Origin: G963422745 sp965214285
GTDB lineage: Bacteria; Actinomycetota; Acidimicrobiia; Acidimicrobiales; Aldehydirespiratoraceae
Assembly (NCBI GenBank): GCA_965214285.1
Contig: OZ243946.1
Coordinates: 1-64,000, forward strand
Direction: 5' to 3'
DNA length: 64,000 nucleotides
Positions 8,685 to 18,285 of this stretch are shown here, one piece after another. Positions within the stretch are counted from its first letter, which is position 1. Each line of letters opens with the position of its first letter. Position numbers and translations under genes: made by a program. Under the pieces are notes generated by a model. It searched no databases. It saw only the letters and a program-made list of their open reading frames with translations, and was not told the origin of the DNA.

Positions 8685-10133
8685 TCAGGCCCCGGCTCGC
8701 AGCTCGGCGGCCTTGCGCTTGGCGTCCTCGGCCCCGCCGACCATGTAGAAGGCCTGCTCGGGCAGGTCGTCGAGATCGCCGTCCACCAGCGCCTCGAAGG
8801 ACTCGATGGTCTCTTCCACCGGCGTGAAGATGCCGTCCTGGTTGGTGAACGTCTTGGCCACGAACATCGGCTGCGACAGGAACCGCTGCACCTTGCGCGC
8901 CCTGTCCACGGTGATCCGGTCCTCCTCGGAGAGCTCGTCGAGGCCCAGGATGGCGATGATGTCCTGCAGCTCCTTGTAGCGCTGCAGCACTTCCTGCACC
9001 CGGCGGGCCACCTGGTAGTGGCGCTCGCCGACCACCAGCGGATCCAGGATCGTGGAGGTCGACGCCAGCGGGTCCACGGCCGGGTAGATGCCCAGGGCGG
9101 CGATGTCACGCGACAGCTCGGTGGTGCCGTCGAAGTGGGTGAACGAGGTGAACGGCGCCGGGTCGGTGTAGTCGTCGGCGGGCACGTACACGGCCTGCAG
9201 CGAGGTGATCGACTTGCCTCGGGTGGAGGTGATCCGCTCCTGCAGCTCGCCCATCTCGTCTGCGAGGGTCGGCTGGTAGCCCACCGCCGAGGGCATGCGG
9301 CCCAGCAGCGTGGACACCTCCGAGCCGGCCTGCACGAAGCGAAAGATGTTGTCGATGAACAGCAGCACGTCCTGGTTCTTCACGTCGCGGAAGTACTCGG
9401 CCATGGTCACGCCCGACAGCGCCACACGCAGGCGCACCCCGGGCGGCTCGTCCATCTGGCCGAACACCAGCGCCGCCTTGTCGAGCACCGACGTCTCGCC
9501 GTCGCCCATGACGGTCTCGCCCATCTCGATGAACAGGTCGGTGCCCTCACGGGTGCGCTCGCCGACCCCGGCGAACACCGACACGCCGCCGTGGTTGGAC
9601 GCCACGCGGGTGATCATCTCGGTGATCAGCACGGTCTTGCCGACGCCCGCGCCGCCGAACAGGCCGATCTTGCCGCCCTCCTTGTAGGGGGTGAGCAGGT
9701 CGATCACCTTCACGCCGGTCTCGAACATCTTAGACGACGGCTCCAGGGCGTCGAAAGACGGCGCCGGGCGGTGGATGTCCCAGCTCTCGGCGGTGCTGAG
9801 CCCCGGCGTGTCGAGGCAGTCGCCCATCACGTTCCAGATGTGGCCGAGCGTGTCGTCGCCGACGGGCGCCTGCACGCCGTGGCCGGTGTTGATCACCTCG
9901 GCGCCCCGGGTCAGGCCGTCGGTGGGCTTCATGGCGATGGCGCGCACCCGGTGCTCGCCGATCTGCTGGGCGACCTCGGCGGGCACGTTGACGGTGCTGT
10001 CGTCGACGGTGACCTCGAACTCGATCTGGGTGTTGATCTCGGGCAGGTGGCCCGGCGGGAACTCGACGTCGACCACGGGGCCGGCGATGCCGACGATGCG
10101 GCCGGAGCGGAGTGCGGATTCGGTGGCGGTCAT
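8685..10133 (-). CDS. atpD: ATP synthase F1 subunit beta
   Basis: Catalytic subunit of F1. Walker A GGAGVGKT, the GERTREG catalytic Glu loop and LLFIDNIFRF are all present. 482 residues, full length. Preceded by atpG with a 71-bp gap on the same strand. Confidence 0.98.
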   Translation of the reverse strand: MTATESALRSGRIVGIAGPVVDVEFPPGHLPEINTQIEFEVTVDDSTVNVPAEVAQQIGEHRVRAIAMKPTDGLTRGAEVINTGHGVQAPVGDDTLGHIWNVMGDCLDTPGLSTAESWDIHRPAPSFDALEPSSKMFETGVKVIDLLTPYKEGGKIGLFGGAGVGKTVLITEMITRVASNHGGVSVFAGVGERTREGTDLFIEMGETVMGDGETSVLDKAALVFGQMDEPPGVRLRVALSGVTMAEYFRDVKNQDVLLFIDNIFRFVQAGSEVSTLLGRMPSAVGYQPTLADEMGELQERITSTRGKSITSLQAVYVPADDYTDPAPFTSFTHFDGTTELSRDIAALGIYPAVDPLASTSTILDPLVVGERHYQVARRVQEVLQRYKELQDIIAILGLDELSEEDRITVDRARKVQRFLSQPMFVAKTFTNQDGIFTPVEETIESFEALVDGDLDDLPEQAFYMVGGAEDAKRKAAELRAGA

Positions 10134-10204
10134 CTTGGAGTGTTCCTGTGTGTTGGCTGGACTGAGCGGGATCGGGTCGACAGGGTCGTCGGGCAGGGCG
10201 AGGG

Positions 10205-11170
10205 TCAGGCGACCGAGGCGGGCACGGGGTCGCCGGCCGCGGCAGCGGCCAGCGCGGCGAGGTCTTCGTCGTGGTCGTGAGCGGCTGAGCCGAGCGCCTC
10301 GGCGCCGCCGACGATCTCCATGATCTCGGTGGTGATGGCGGCCTGGCGGGCGGCGTTCATCTCGCGGCTGAGCTTGGTGATCAGATCCTCGGCGTTGTCG
10401 GTGGCGGACTTCATGGCCCGCTGGCGGTTGGCGTGCTCGGAGGCGGCGCAGTCGAGCAGCGCCCCGAAGAGCCGGGCCTCCACATAACGGGGAAGCAGCG
10501 CTTCGAGCACCGCCTCGGGCGACGGCTCGAACTCGAACGGGGCGATGGCGCTGGCCGAGCCGGAGCCTGCCACCACCGACGCCTGCTCCAGCGGCAGGAA
10601 GCGGCGCACCGCCACGCGCTGGGTTCCCATCGACACGAACTCGGTGTAGATCAGCACCACCTCGTCGATGGCGCCCTCGACGAAGGCCGCGGCCACGTCC
10701 TCGCCGATGCGACGGGCGTCCTCATAGGCGGGGTTGTCGCTGAAGCCCGTGTAGTGATGGTCGACGCGGTAGTGGCGGAACCGGAAGTAGGCGCTGGACT
10801 TCTTGCCGACGCAGAACAGCCGGTAGCCCTTGTGCTCTGTCTGGTACGCCATCAGCTCGCGTTCGCCGGCGCGGATCGGGTTGGTGTTGTAGGCCCCGGC
10901 GAGCCCGCGGTCGCCTGCCATCACGATCAGCCCGACGTTGCGCACCTCATCCGCGCGGCGCAGCAGCGGGTGGTCGACCTCAGCGCCGCCGGCGGCGAGG
11001 TTCTCGATAACCGAGGTGATCCGCTGGGCATAGGGCCGGGCGGCATCGGCGCGCTGCATCGCCTTGACCACCCGGGTGGCCGCGATCAGCTCCATGGCGC
11101 GGGTGATCTTCTTGGTCGACTGGACGCTGCCGATGCGCCGACGAAGCTCCCGCTCCTTGCCACCTGGCAC
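10205..11170 (-). CDS. atpG: ATP synthase F1 subunit gamma
   Basis: Rotor shaft subunit, 321 residues. The N-terminal helix reads RRRIGSVQSTKKITRAMEL and the C-terminal helix MKSATDNAEDLI, both family hallmarks. The start is GTG 11170, giving M-PGGKERELRRR. It has a TGAGGAAG ribosome-binding site that overlaps the atpA stop, so the two genes are probably translationally coupled. A longer frame upstream only overlaps atpA and is not real. Confidence 0.95.
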   Translation of the reverse strand: MPGGKERELRRRIGSVQSTKKITRAMELIAATRVVKAMQRADAARPYAQRITSVIENLAAGGAEVDHPLLRRADEVRNVGLIVMAGDRGLAGAYNTNPIRAGERELMAYQTEHKGYRLFCVGKKSSAYFRFRHYRVDHHYTGFSDNPAYEDARRIGEDVAAAFVEGAIDEVVLIYTEFVSMGTQRVAVRRFLPLEQASVVAGSGSASAIAPFEFEPSPEAVLEALLPRYVEARLFGALLDCAASEHANRQRAMKSATDNAEDLITKLSREMNAARQAAITTEIMEIVGGAEALGSAAHDHDEDLAALAAAAAGDPVPASVA

Positions 11171-11180
11171 GACGGCTTCC

Positions 11181-12803
<1,623 letters not shown>

Positions 12804-12847
12804 TTTCGTCTGTCTCCTGGATTGAAGGCCTTGGGCCGGCGGTCTTG

Positions 12848-12922
12848 GCGGTCTTGGCTGGGTGCTTGGCGGGTTGGGCGGTCTGGGTGCTTGGCGGGGC
12901 GGGCGGTCTGGGTGCTTGGCGG
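12848..12922. repeat. 25-bp tandem repeat in the atpH-atpA spacer
   Basis: About three units. Two carry the identical 20-mer at 12878-12897 and 12903-12922 (period 25), and a diverged unit lies upstream at about 12848. Plus-strand reading is GCGGTCTGGGTGCTTGGCGG. In the transcript the repeat is C-rich, within the untranslated part of the operon mRNA. Confidence 0.75.
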
Positions 12923-12939
12923 ACGAGCTGGCGGGCGGC

Positions 12940-13470
12940 TCAGTTGAAGGACTCGCGCAGCTGCGACATGCGCCGCCGCACGCTGCCGTCGATCACGTCG
13001 TCGCCGATCTCGGTGACCAGGCCGCCCAGAACGCTCTCGTCGATGACCACGCGGATCTCGACGTCGTTGCCGGTGCGGGCCTTGATCGCCTCGGCGAGGC
13101 GCTGCTTCTGGTCGTCGCTGAGCTCGACCGCAGAGCGCACCCTGGCGAGGCGCAGGCTGCGGTTGGCGGCGCTGCGAGCCAGGGCCTCGTCGACGATCGC
13201 CGGCAGGTCGGCGCCGCGGCCGGTCGCGATCAGCATCGACACCAGCGCCGAGGTGACCGGCGAGACCCGCTCGCCGAGCAGCTCTTCGGCCACGCCGATG
13301 CGGCGCTCGACCGGCAGCGCCCGGTCGCCGAGCACCGAGCGCAGCGACTCGTTGGCGCGCACCGCCTCGGCGACGCGGAACAGCTCGTCGCCGACGGCAT
13401 CGGCTGCGGACTCCGCGGCCGCTACTGCGAGCAGCGCATCGGCATAGCCGCCGATGCGGTCGTCATCCAC
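12940..13470 (-). CDS. atpH: ATP synthase subunit delta
   Basis: Peripheral-stalk (OSCP-type) subunit joining F1 to the b subunits, 176 residues. An N-terminal helical bundle is followed by the C-terminal signature VVIDESVLGGLVTEIGDDVI and the closing SVRRRMSQLRE. Its start overlaps the atpF end by 8 nt. Confidence 0.94.
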   Translation of the reverse strand: MDDDRIGGYADALLAVAAAESAADAVGDELFRVAEAVRANESLRSVLGDRALPVERRIGVAEELLGERVSPVTSALVSMLIATGRGADLPAIVDEALARSAANRSLRLARVRSAVELSDDQKQRLAEAIKARTGNDVEIRVVIDESVLGGLVTEIGDDVIDGSVRRRMSQLRESFN

Positions 13471-14194
13471 GGACCACCTCGTCGATGTAGTCGTCGATCA
13501 GCGCCTGCTGGGCGGCGCGGTCGAGGCTGCCTGCGATCACCCGCTCGGCGGCGCCGACTGCGATCTCGGCCACCTCGCCTCGCAGGTCGCTGATCGCCTG
13601 GGCGCGGGCCGAGGAGATGTCCGCCGCGGCGCGGCTGCGCAGCTCGGCGATCTCCTCGTTGGCGCGGGCCGCCAGCTCGGTCTTGAGCTGCTCAGCCTGG
13701 GAGCGGGCGTCCTCGATGATCTGGCCGGCCTCGGTCTTGGCGCCTGCCAGGGCAGCCTCGTGGTCGGCCTTGACGGCAGCGGCTGCGCTGTGGGCCTGCT
13801 CGGCGGCGTCGAGATCAGCCGCGATCTTCGCCGAGCGTGCGTCCATGGCGCCCTTCACGGCGGGGAAGCCCTTCCAGACCATGAAGCCGAACAGCAGCAC
13901 GAAGGCCAGCCCGCCCCAGATGATCTCGTCGACCTCGGGGATGATCGGGCTGGGCGCCTCCAGGCACTTCTCCATCTCGGTCTCGAGGTCCTCGAACTCG
14001 CCCTTGAGCCCGGCGTCGTGGAGGTCGTGCAGCGTGTTGCCCTGCTCGACGAGGCGTTCCTCGGCGACGATGGCCGCCTCGATGGCGCAGGCGCCGATGC
14101 TCTCGCTGGCGGCCATGGCCGCCGACGCCGAGACGACGAGCGCGGCAGACGCCAGGACTAGCGCACCGACAGCACGCCGGGTGACGTGGGTCAT
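13463..14194 (-). CDS. atpF: ATP synthase Fo subunit b with secretory-type N-terminal extension
   Basis: Peripheral-stalk b subunit, 243 residues against the usual 160-190. The core is a membrane segment (about residues 88-108, LAFVLLFGFMVWKGFPA) and a long Ala/Glu-rich coiled coil. Before it lies a ~75-residue extension starting with a signal-peptide-like stretch (positive start, hydrophobic core, ASAAMA then AS). The extension also has two Cys and an acidic region. If cleaved, the extension would lie outside the membrane. Overlaps atpH. Confidence 0.93.
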   Translation of the reverse strand: MTHVTRRAVGALVLASAALVVSASAAMAASESIGACAIEAAIVAEERLVEQGNTLHDLHDAGLKGEFEDLETEMEKCLEAPSPIIPEVDEIIWGGLAFVLLFGFMVWKGFPAVKGAMDARSAKIAADLDAAEQAHSAAAAVKADHEAALAGAKTEAGQIIEDARSQAEQLKTELAARANEEIAELRSRAAADISSARAQAISDLRGEVAEIAVGAAERVIAGSLDRAAQQALIDDYIDEVVRG

Positions 14195-14213
14195 TTGTGT
14201 TGTCTCCTCTGGG

Positions 14214-14480
14214 TCAGGGAAGCAGCAGGATGAACACCACGAAACCGATCAGGGCCAGCGCCTCGGTGAAGGCGATGCCCAAGAACATGGTGGTGCGGGC
14301 CATGCCTGCCGATTCGGGCTGGCGGGCCATGGCCGAGATGGCGTTGCCGACGACGATGCCGATGCCGACACCGGGGCCGATGGCCGCGAGGCCGTAGCCG
14401 AGACCGGCGCCGATGGCCTGCAGGCCGTCGCGCATCTCGCCTGCTTCAGTCTGCGCCAGCAGCGCAAGGAAGGTGAGCAC
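14214..14480 (-). CDS. atpE: ATP synthase Fo subunit c
   Basis: Rotor-ring proteolipid, 88 residues, two hydrophobic helices joined by a polar loop with the usual ARQPE. The ion-binding carboxylate is Glu73 in FTEALALIG. It is followed by Ala, not by the Ser/Thr typical of sodium-binding rings, so proton coupling is expected. The first helix has the GxGxG-type packing run. Confidence 0.95.
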   Translation of the reverse strand: MLTFLALLAQTEAGEMRDGLQAIGAGLGYGLAAIGPGVGIGIVVGNAISAMARQPESAGMARTTMFLGIAFTEALALIGFVVFILLLP

Positions 14481-14576
14481 TTTGTGTTGTCTCCTGTGTT
14501 GAGTGGGGCTGGGATCTGGTCGGGATCTCGGGTTCGGGACCGGGATGCTGGGCGAGGCGGACGGGTGTGCAGGCGG

Positions 14577-15341
14577 TCAGTGCTCGGGGTGCATCGAGCC
14601 TGCGATGTAGACGGCGGTGAGGATCGTGAAGATGAAGGCCTGCAGCACCGAGACCAGGATCTCGAAGCCGGTCATGGCGATCAGCATGGCGAACGGCGCC
14701 ACCGCGGCGGCGAAGAAGGTGTCCCACAGTGCCGCCGAGAGCACCGCGAAGGTGACCAGCAGCAAGTGCCCGGCGACCATGTTGGCCCAGAGCCGGATGG
14801 CCAGCGAGAAGGGCCGCACCACGAAGGTCGACACCAGCTCGATCGGGGTGACGATGAAGTAGAGCAGCTTGGGCACGCCGGGCGGGAACAGGCTGTTCTT
14901 GAGGTAGCCGAAGACGCCCTGGTGCTTGACGCCCTGGAAGTTGTAGATGACCCACACCAGCAGGGCCAGGGTGATCGGCATGGCCATGCGCGAGTTGGCC
15001 GGGAACTGCCAGAAGGGGATGACCTCGGTGATGTTGGAGAACAGGATGAAGAAGAACATCGTGGTCAAAAACGGCATGAACTTCTTGCCCTCGGGGCCGA
15101 TGGTCTGCATGACCACCGACTCCTCCACGAAGTTCACGCCCGACTCGGCCACGTGCTGCACGCCCGAGGGCACAAGGCCCTTCTTGGCGCCGGCGAGGCC
15201 GAAGATCAGCATCGTGGCCAGCGCCGCGAACACATAGGTGAGGCCGACCTTGTTCAAGGCGAACGGCGTGCCGTCGAAGAGCAGCGTGGGCCAGTCGAAG
15301 AGGTGGTTGACCGGGGGGAAGTCCAAGGCGAGCAGGCTCAT
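14577..15341 (-). CDS. atpB: ATP synthase Fo subunit a
   Basis: Membrane stator subunit forming the two proton half-channels, 254 residues, five to six hydrophobic helices. The essential Arg is in RPFSLAIRLWANMVAGH. The start overlaps the atpI end by four bases (ATGA). Confidence 0.96.
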   Translation of the reverse strand: MSLLALDFPPVNHLFDWPTLLFDGTPFALNKVGLTYVFAALATMLIFGLAGAKKGLVPSGVQHVAESGVNFVEESVVMQTIGPEGKKFMPFLTTMFFFILFSNITEVIPFWQFPANSRMAMPITLALLVWVIYNFQGVKHQGVFGYLKNSLFPPGVPKLLYFIVTPIELVSTFVVRPFSLAIRLWANMVAGHLLLVTFAVLSAALWDTFFAAAVAPFAMLIAMTGFEILVSVLQAFIFTILTAVYIAGSMHPEH

Positions 15342-15802
15342 GCGGCGTTCTCCGACAGGGATCGGGGGCGGGGCTTGAGGCCGGGATAGGCCAGCGTGGC
15401 CGAGATCCGGCGGGTCTCATATGCCAGCAGCCCCACATGGGTTACCAGCAGGGCGACGGCGAACGGCGCGATCTCGAACCAGGAGCTGCCCCGGATCGGC
15501 AACACGACTGCGGCGAGGATGCCCAGGCGTGCCACGAAGCCGCCCAGCACGGAGGCCAGGAGCACGCTCGGGCCGATGCGGGCGCCGATGGTGATGGCCG
15601 CTGCTGCCAGCAGGAAGTTGACGGCCACCAATGCCAGCGCCAGCGCTGCGGAGAGCACCCCGTCGAGCCCGGCGAACACAGCCCCGACTGCGAGCATCAG
15701 CGGCGCCGCCAGCAGCGTCTTGAGAGCCAGGTCGCGGCCGATCTCGCGCTCGGGTGCGGCTGCGTTGACCTCGTCGTCGAAAGTCGCCGGCAGCTCGCTC
15801 AT
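15338..15802 (-). CDS. AtpI-like membrane protein of the ATP synthase operon
   Basis: 154-residue protein with about four hydrophobic segments (for example LAAPLMLAVGAVFAGL and FAVALLVTHVGLLAYETRR). It occupies the atpI position just before atpB, overlapping it by ATGA. AtpI-type proteins help assemble the c-ring. Sequence identity in this family is low, so the call rests on position, size and topology. The start MSELPATFDDE was preferred over a longer frame that would overlap the gene upstream. Confidence 0.75.
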   Translation of the reverse strand: MSELPATFDDEVNAAAPEREIGRDLALKTLLAAPLMLAVGAVFAGLDGVLSAALALALVAVNFLLAAAAITIGARIGPSVLLASVLGGFVARLGILAAVVLPIRGSSWFEIAPFAVALLVTHVGLLAYETRRISATLAYPGLKPRPRSLSENAA

Positions 15803-15818
15803 GACCTTCACCTGACCT

Positions 15819-16151
15819 TCACCGCCCAGCCCTCGATCCGGGTTCGAAGGGGTCCAGGCCCGAGCCGTAGCTCGCCCGGCGAACGGCCAGGGCTGCGTCC
15901 ATGTCGGCATTGAAGCGCCTGCAGAGCTTGTAGACCTCATATGCCAGCACCGTGCCGGCCAGGCTGAGCGTGAGCACGGGGAACAGGCCGAGGCGGGTGT
16001 CGAGGAACCAGCCGAGCAGCCCGAACAGCGCGGGCGTGGCGATCATCTCGAACGCCGCGGAGAAGGCCTCGCCTGCGGCGTTGCGCAGCTCGCGCTGCTC
16101 TCGCGCCGGCTCCGGCTGTGCCGGAAGCTCCCGCGGTTCCCGCTCGGTCAA
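15819..16151 (-). CDS. AtpZ/AtpI-family small membrane protein
   Basis: 110 residues. A charged N-terminus precedes the two-helix membrane hairpin ATPALFGLLGWFLDTRLG / FPVLTLSLAGTVLAYEVYK, the AtpZ pattern. First gene of the atp operon, 16 nt before the atpI-like gene. The spacer 16152-16349 upstream probably holds the operon promoter, which I cannot place. Confidence 0.75.
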   Translation of the reverse strand: MTEREPRELPAQPEPAREQRELRNAAGEAFSAAFEMIATPALFGLLGWFLDTRLGLFPVLTLSLAGTVLAYEVYKLCRRFNADMDAALAVRRASYGSGLDPFEPGSRAGR

Positions 16152-16349
16152 CGGCTCTCCATTCGATCTGCCCCTGTCGGCCCTCGTGATCTGGGTTGCT
16201 GATCGCCCGAGAGGAGGGCCTGCAAATCAGCCTGCGGATCGCCGGGGCCGGTCCTGCTCGTGAATCGATGCACAAGCTAATGAAGGCCGCCGGGAATCAC
16301 AACCCGCACCACGACCCCGAGGCGGCCCGACGGCTCGCCGGGTCGGGGC

Positions 16350-16604
16350 TCAGGCCTTCTTGCGGCGCCCGTAGCGCTTCTCGAAGCGCTCCACCCTGCC
16401 GGCGGTGTCGACGATCTTCATGGTGCCGGTGAAGAAGGGGTGGCTCTCGCTGGAGATCTCCACCTTGGCGAGCGGGTACTCGTTGCCGTCCTCGAAGACC
16501 ACGGTCTCAGAGGTGTCGATGGTGGAGCGGGTCAGAAACGACGTGCCTGAGGACGTGTCGAGGAACACGACCGGGCGGTACTCGGGGTGGATGCCGGGCT
16601 TCAT
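16350..16604 (-). CDS. rpmE2: 50S ribosomal protein L31, type B (zinc-free)
   Basis: 84-residue L31 beginning MKPGIHPEYRPVVF and containing ESHPFFTGTMKIVDTAGRVERF. The CxxC motifs of the zinc-binding form are absent, so this is the C-minus type usually expressed under zinc limitation. It sits 12 nt after rho, where actinobacteria normally carry rpmE. Confidence 0.95.
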   Translation of the reverse strand: MKPGIHPEYRPVVFLDTSSGTSFLTRSTIDTSETVVFEDGNEYPLAKVEISSESHPFFTGTMKIVDTAGRVERFEKRYGRRKKA

Positions 16605-16616
16605 GGGCGTTGGAGT

Positions 16617-18122
16617 CTAGGAGTCGCCGGGCTGATTCGGGACCCCGGCGAGCAGTTCCTCGTTGGTGGCGAACGACTCCAGGTTTGCCACGAGCATCCC
16701 CAGCGGCGCTGCGGACGAGCCTTCGCTGTGCATGGCGGCGAGGTGGCGGCGCAGGCTGTGCACCTCGTCGAGGCGGCCCGCGCCGACGAGCAGCTCTGCG
16801 TTCACCGTGGACGACGCCGCCAGGTCGATGGCGGGGAATATGCGGCGGGCGGCGGCCTCGGCGTCGAGGCGCAGTTCCATGGTGGCCGCGTGGCGGAACT
16901 CATCGGCGATCAGCTCGTCGGTCGGCGAGCCCGTGCCGACGCTGAGCGTGGCCACGACGGTGACCGAGCCCGCCTCCTCTAGGTTGCGGGCCGCTGAGAA
17001 CAGCTTCTTGGCGGGCTGGATCGCAGCGGCGGAGATGCCGGCTGCCTTGGCGGCCCGTCCCGCTTGCGCGCCCTCGGCGGCGCAGGCGCGGCTGAGGCTG
17101 CTGAGGCTGTCGATCAGCACGCAGACGTCGGCGCCGCTCTCGGCCATGCGCTTGGCCCGCTCGATGGTCATCTCCGCCAGCGACACGTGCTCCTCGGCGG
17201 GCTTGCCGAAACCGGAGGCGACGACTTCGGCGCGGCCGGCCCAGCGACTCATCTCGGTGATCTCCTCGGGGCGGCCGTCGATGAGCAGCACCATGACTGC
17301 CAGGGCCGGGCTGTTGGTCTCCAGCGAGCGCACGATCTGCTTGACGAACGTGGTCTTGCCGGCTCTCGGCGGCGCCACGATCAGGCCGCGCTGGCCCTTG
17401 CCGATCGGGGCGAGCAGGTCGATCGCCCGAGCCAGGAGTGCATCGGCGGCCTCTGTGCCTGGGGGTTGCTCCATCACCAGCTGCTCGGTGGCGAACACCG
17501 GGGTCAGCTCGTCGAAGCGGGGGCGCTCGGCTGCGGCCTCGGGGTCGGCGCCGTTGACGGAGGCGACCGACAGCAGCGCCGGGTTCTTCTCGCTGCGCCC
17601 CGCCGGCCGGGCCTGGCCTGCGACGAGGTCGCCCTTGCGCAGGCCGTGGCGGCGCACCAGCTTCACCGGCACGTAGACGTCGTCGCGGCAGGCCAGATAG
17701 CCCTCCACCCGCAGGAACCCGTAGCCCTCGTTGCGCAGGTCGAGATGGCCCTGGACGGCCATCGGCTCGCCGTCGAAGCTGTCGTTGCCGTTGTCCTTGT
17801 TCTCGCGCTCCCGGCCGCGACGGCGCCGGCGGCGGGTGCTGGCCTCTGCGCCCTGGGCGGTCTCGGCGTCGGCTGCTGCGCTTTCGCTGCCTGCGCCGCC
17901 TTCGCTGCCTGCGGCGTCCGTCGAGGCGGCCGTGGCGCCGGAAGCCTGGCCGGCTGCGCCAGCTGCGCCGTTGCCGTCGGACACCAGATCCATGATCAGC
18001 TCGATGATCTCGCCCTTGCGGGCTCGTGACGGCGGCGCGCCGCCCAGCGTCTCGGCGATCTGGGTGAGTTCGTCTCGGTCCTTGCGCTGCAAGGTGGACC
18101 GGCGCATCTCCGCGGTCTCCAC
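16617..18122 (-). CDS. rho: Transcription termination factor Rho
   Basis: Hexameric RNA helicase ending transcription, 501 residues. It has an N-terminal helix bundle (LTQIAETLGGAPPSRARKG), an Ala/Gly/Glu-rich insert ending in RRRRRRGRERENKDNG, a cold-shock-type RNA-binding domain (GHLDLRNEGYGFLR) and the RecA-type ATPase with P-loop APPRAGKTTF. The basic/acidic insert before the OB fold is typical of high-GC actinobacterial Rho and is thought to widen RNA binding. Confidence 0.97.
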   Translation of the reverse strand: METAEMRRSTLQRKDRDELTQIAETLGGAPPSRARKGEIIELIMDLVSDGNGAAGAAGQASGATAASTDAAGSEGGAGSESAAADAETAQGAEASTRRRRRRGRERENKDNGNDSFDGEPMAVQGHLDLRNEGYGFLRVEGYLACRDDVYVPVKLVRRHGLRKGDLVAGQARPAGRSEKNPALLSVASVNGADPEAAAERPRFDELTPVFATEQLVMEQPPGTEAADALLARAIDLLAPIGKGQRGLIVAPPRAGKTTFVKQIVRSLETNSPALAVMVLLIDGRPEEITEMSRWAGRAEVVASGFGKPAEEHVSLAEMTIERAKRMAESGADVCVLIDSLSSLSRACAAEGAQAGRAAKAAGISAAAIQPAKKLFSAARNLEEAGSVTVVATLSVGTGSPTDELIADEFRHAATMELRLDAEAAARRIFPAIDLAASSTVNAELLVGAGRLDEVHSLRRHLAAMHSEGSSAAPLGMLVANLESFATNEELLAGVPNQPGDS

Positions 18123-18285
18123 GGGTACGTCTCCTTAGGGGTATGAGTCCTCAGGGGCATGAGCGGCAGACTCCCCTCTGCGGGGGCCTGAGACTGATTC
18201 CGCTTCTGGCCGTCTGCGCTGAGGGTAAGGCCCGACAGCGCGCAGTGCAACCCACCGCACGCAACCCGCCGCACGCCGCAGGCTG

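Noticed and set aside
7560..10280. Very long plus-strand reading frame antisense to atpC/atpD and through glpX
   Set aside because: High GC keeps antisense frames open; both glpX and the atp genes are unmistakable on their own frames.
14214..14480. Sodium-coupled ATP synthase
   Set aside because: The c-subunit Glu73 is followed by Ala rather than Ser/Thr, so the sodium ligand set is not present.
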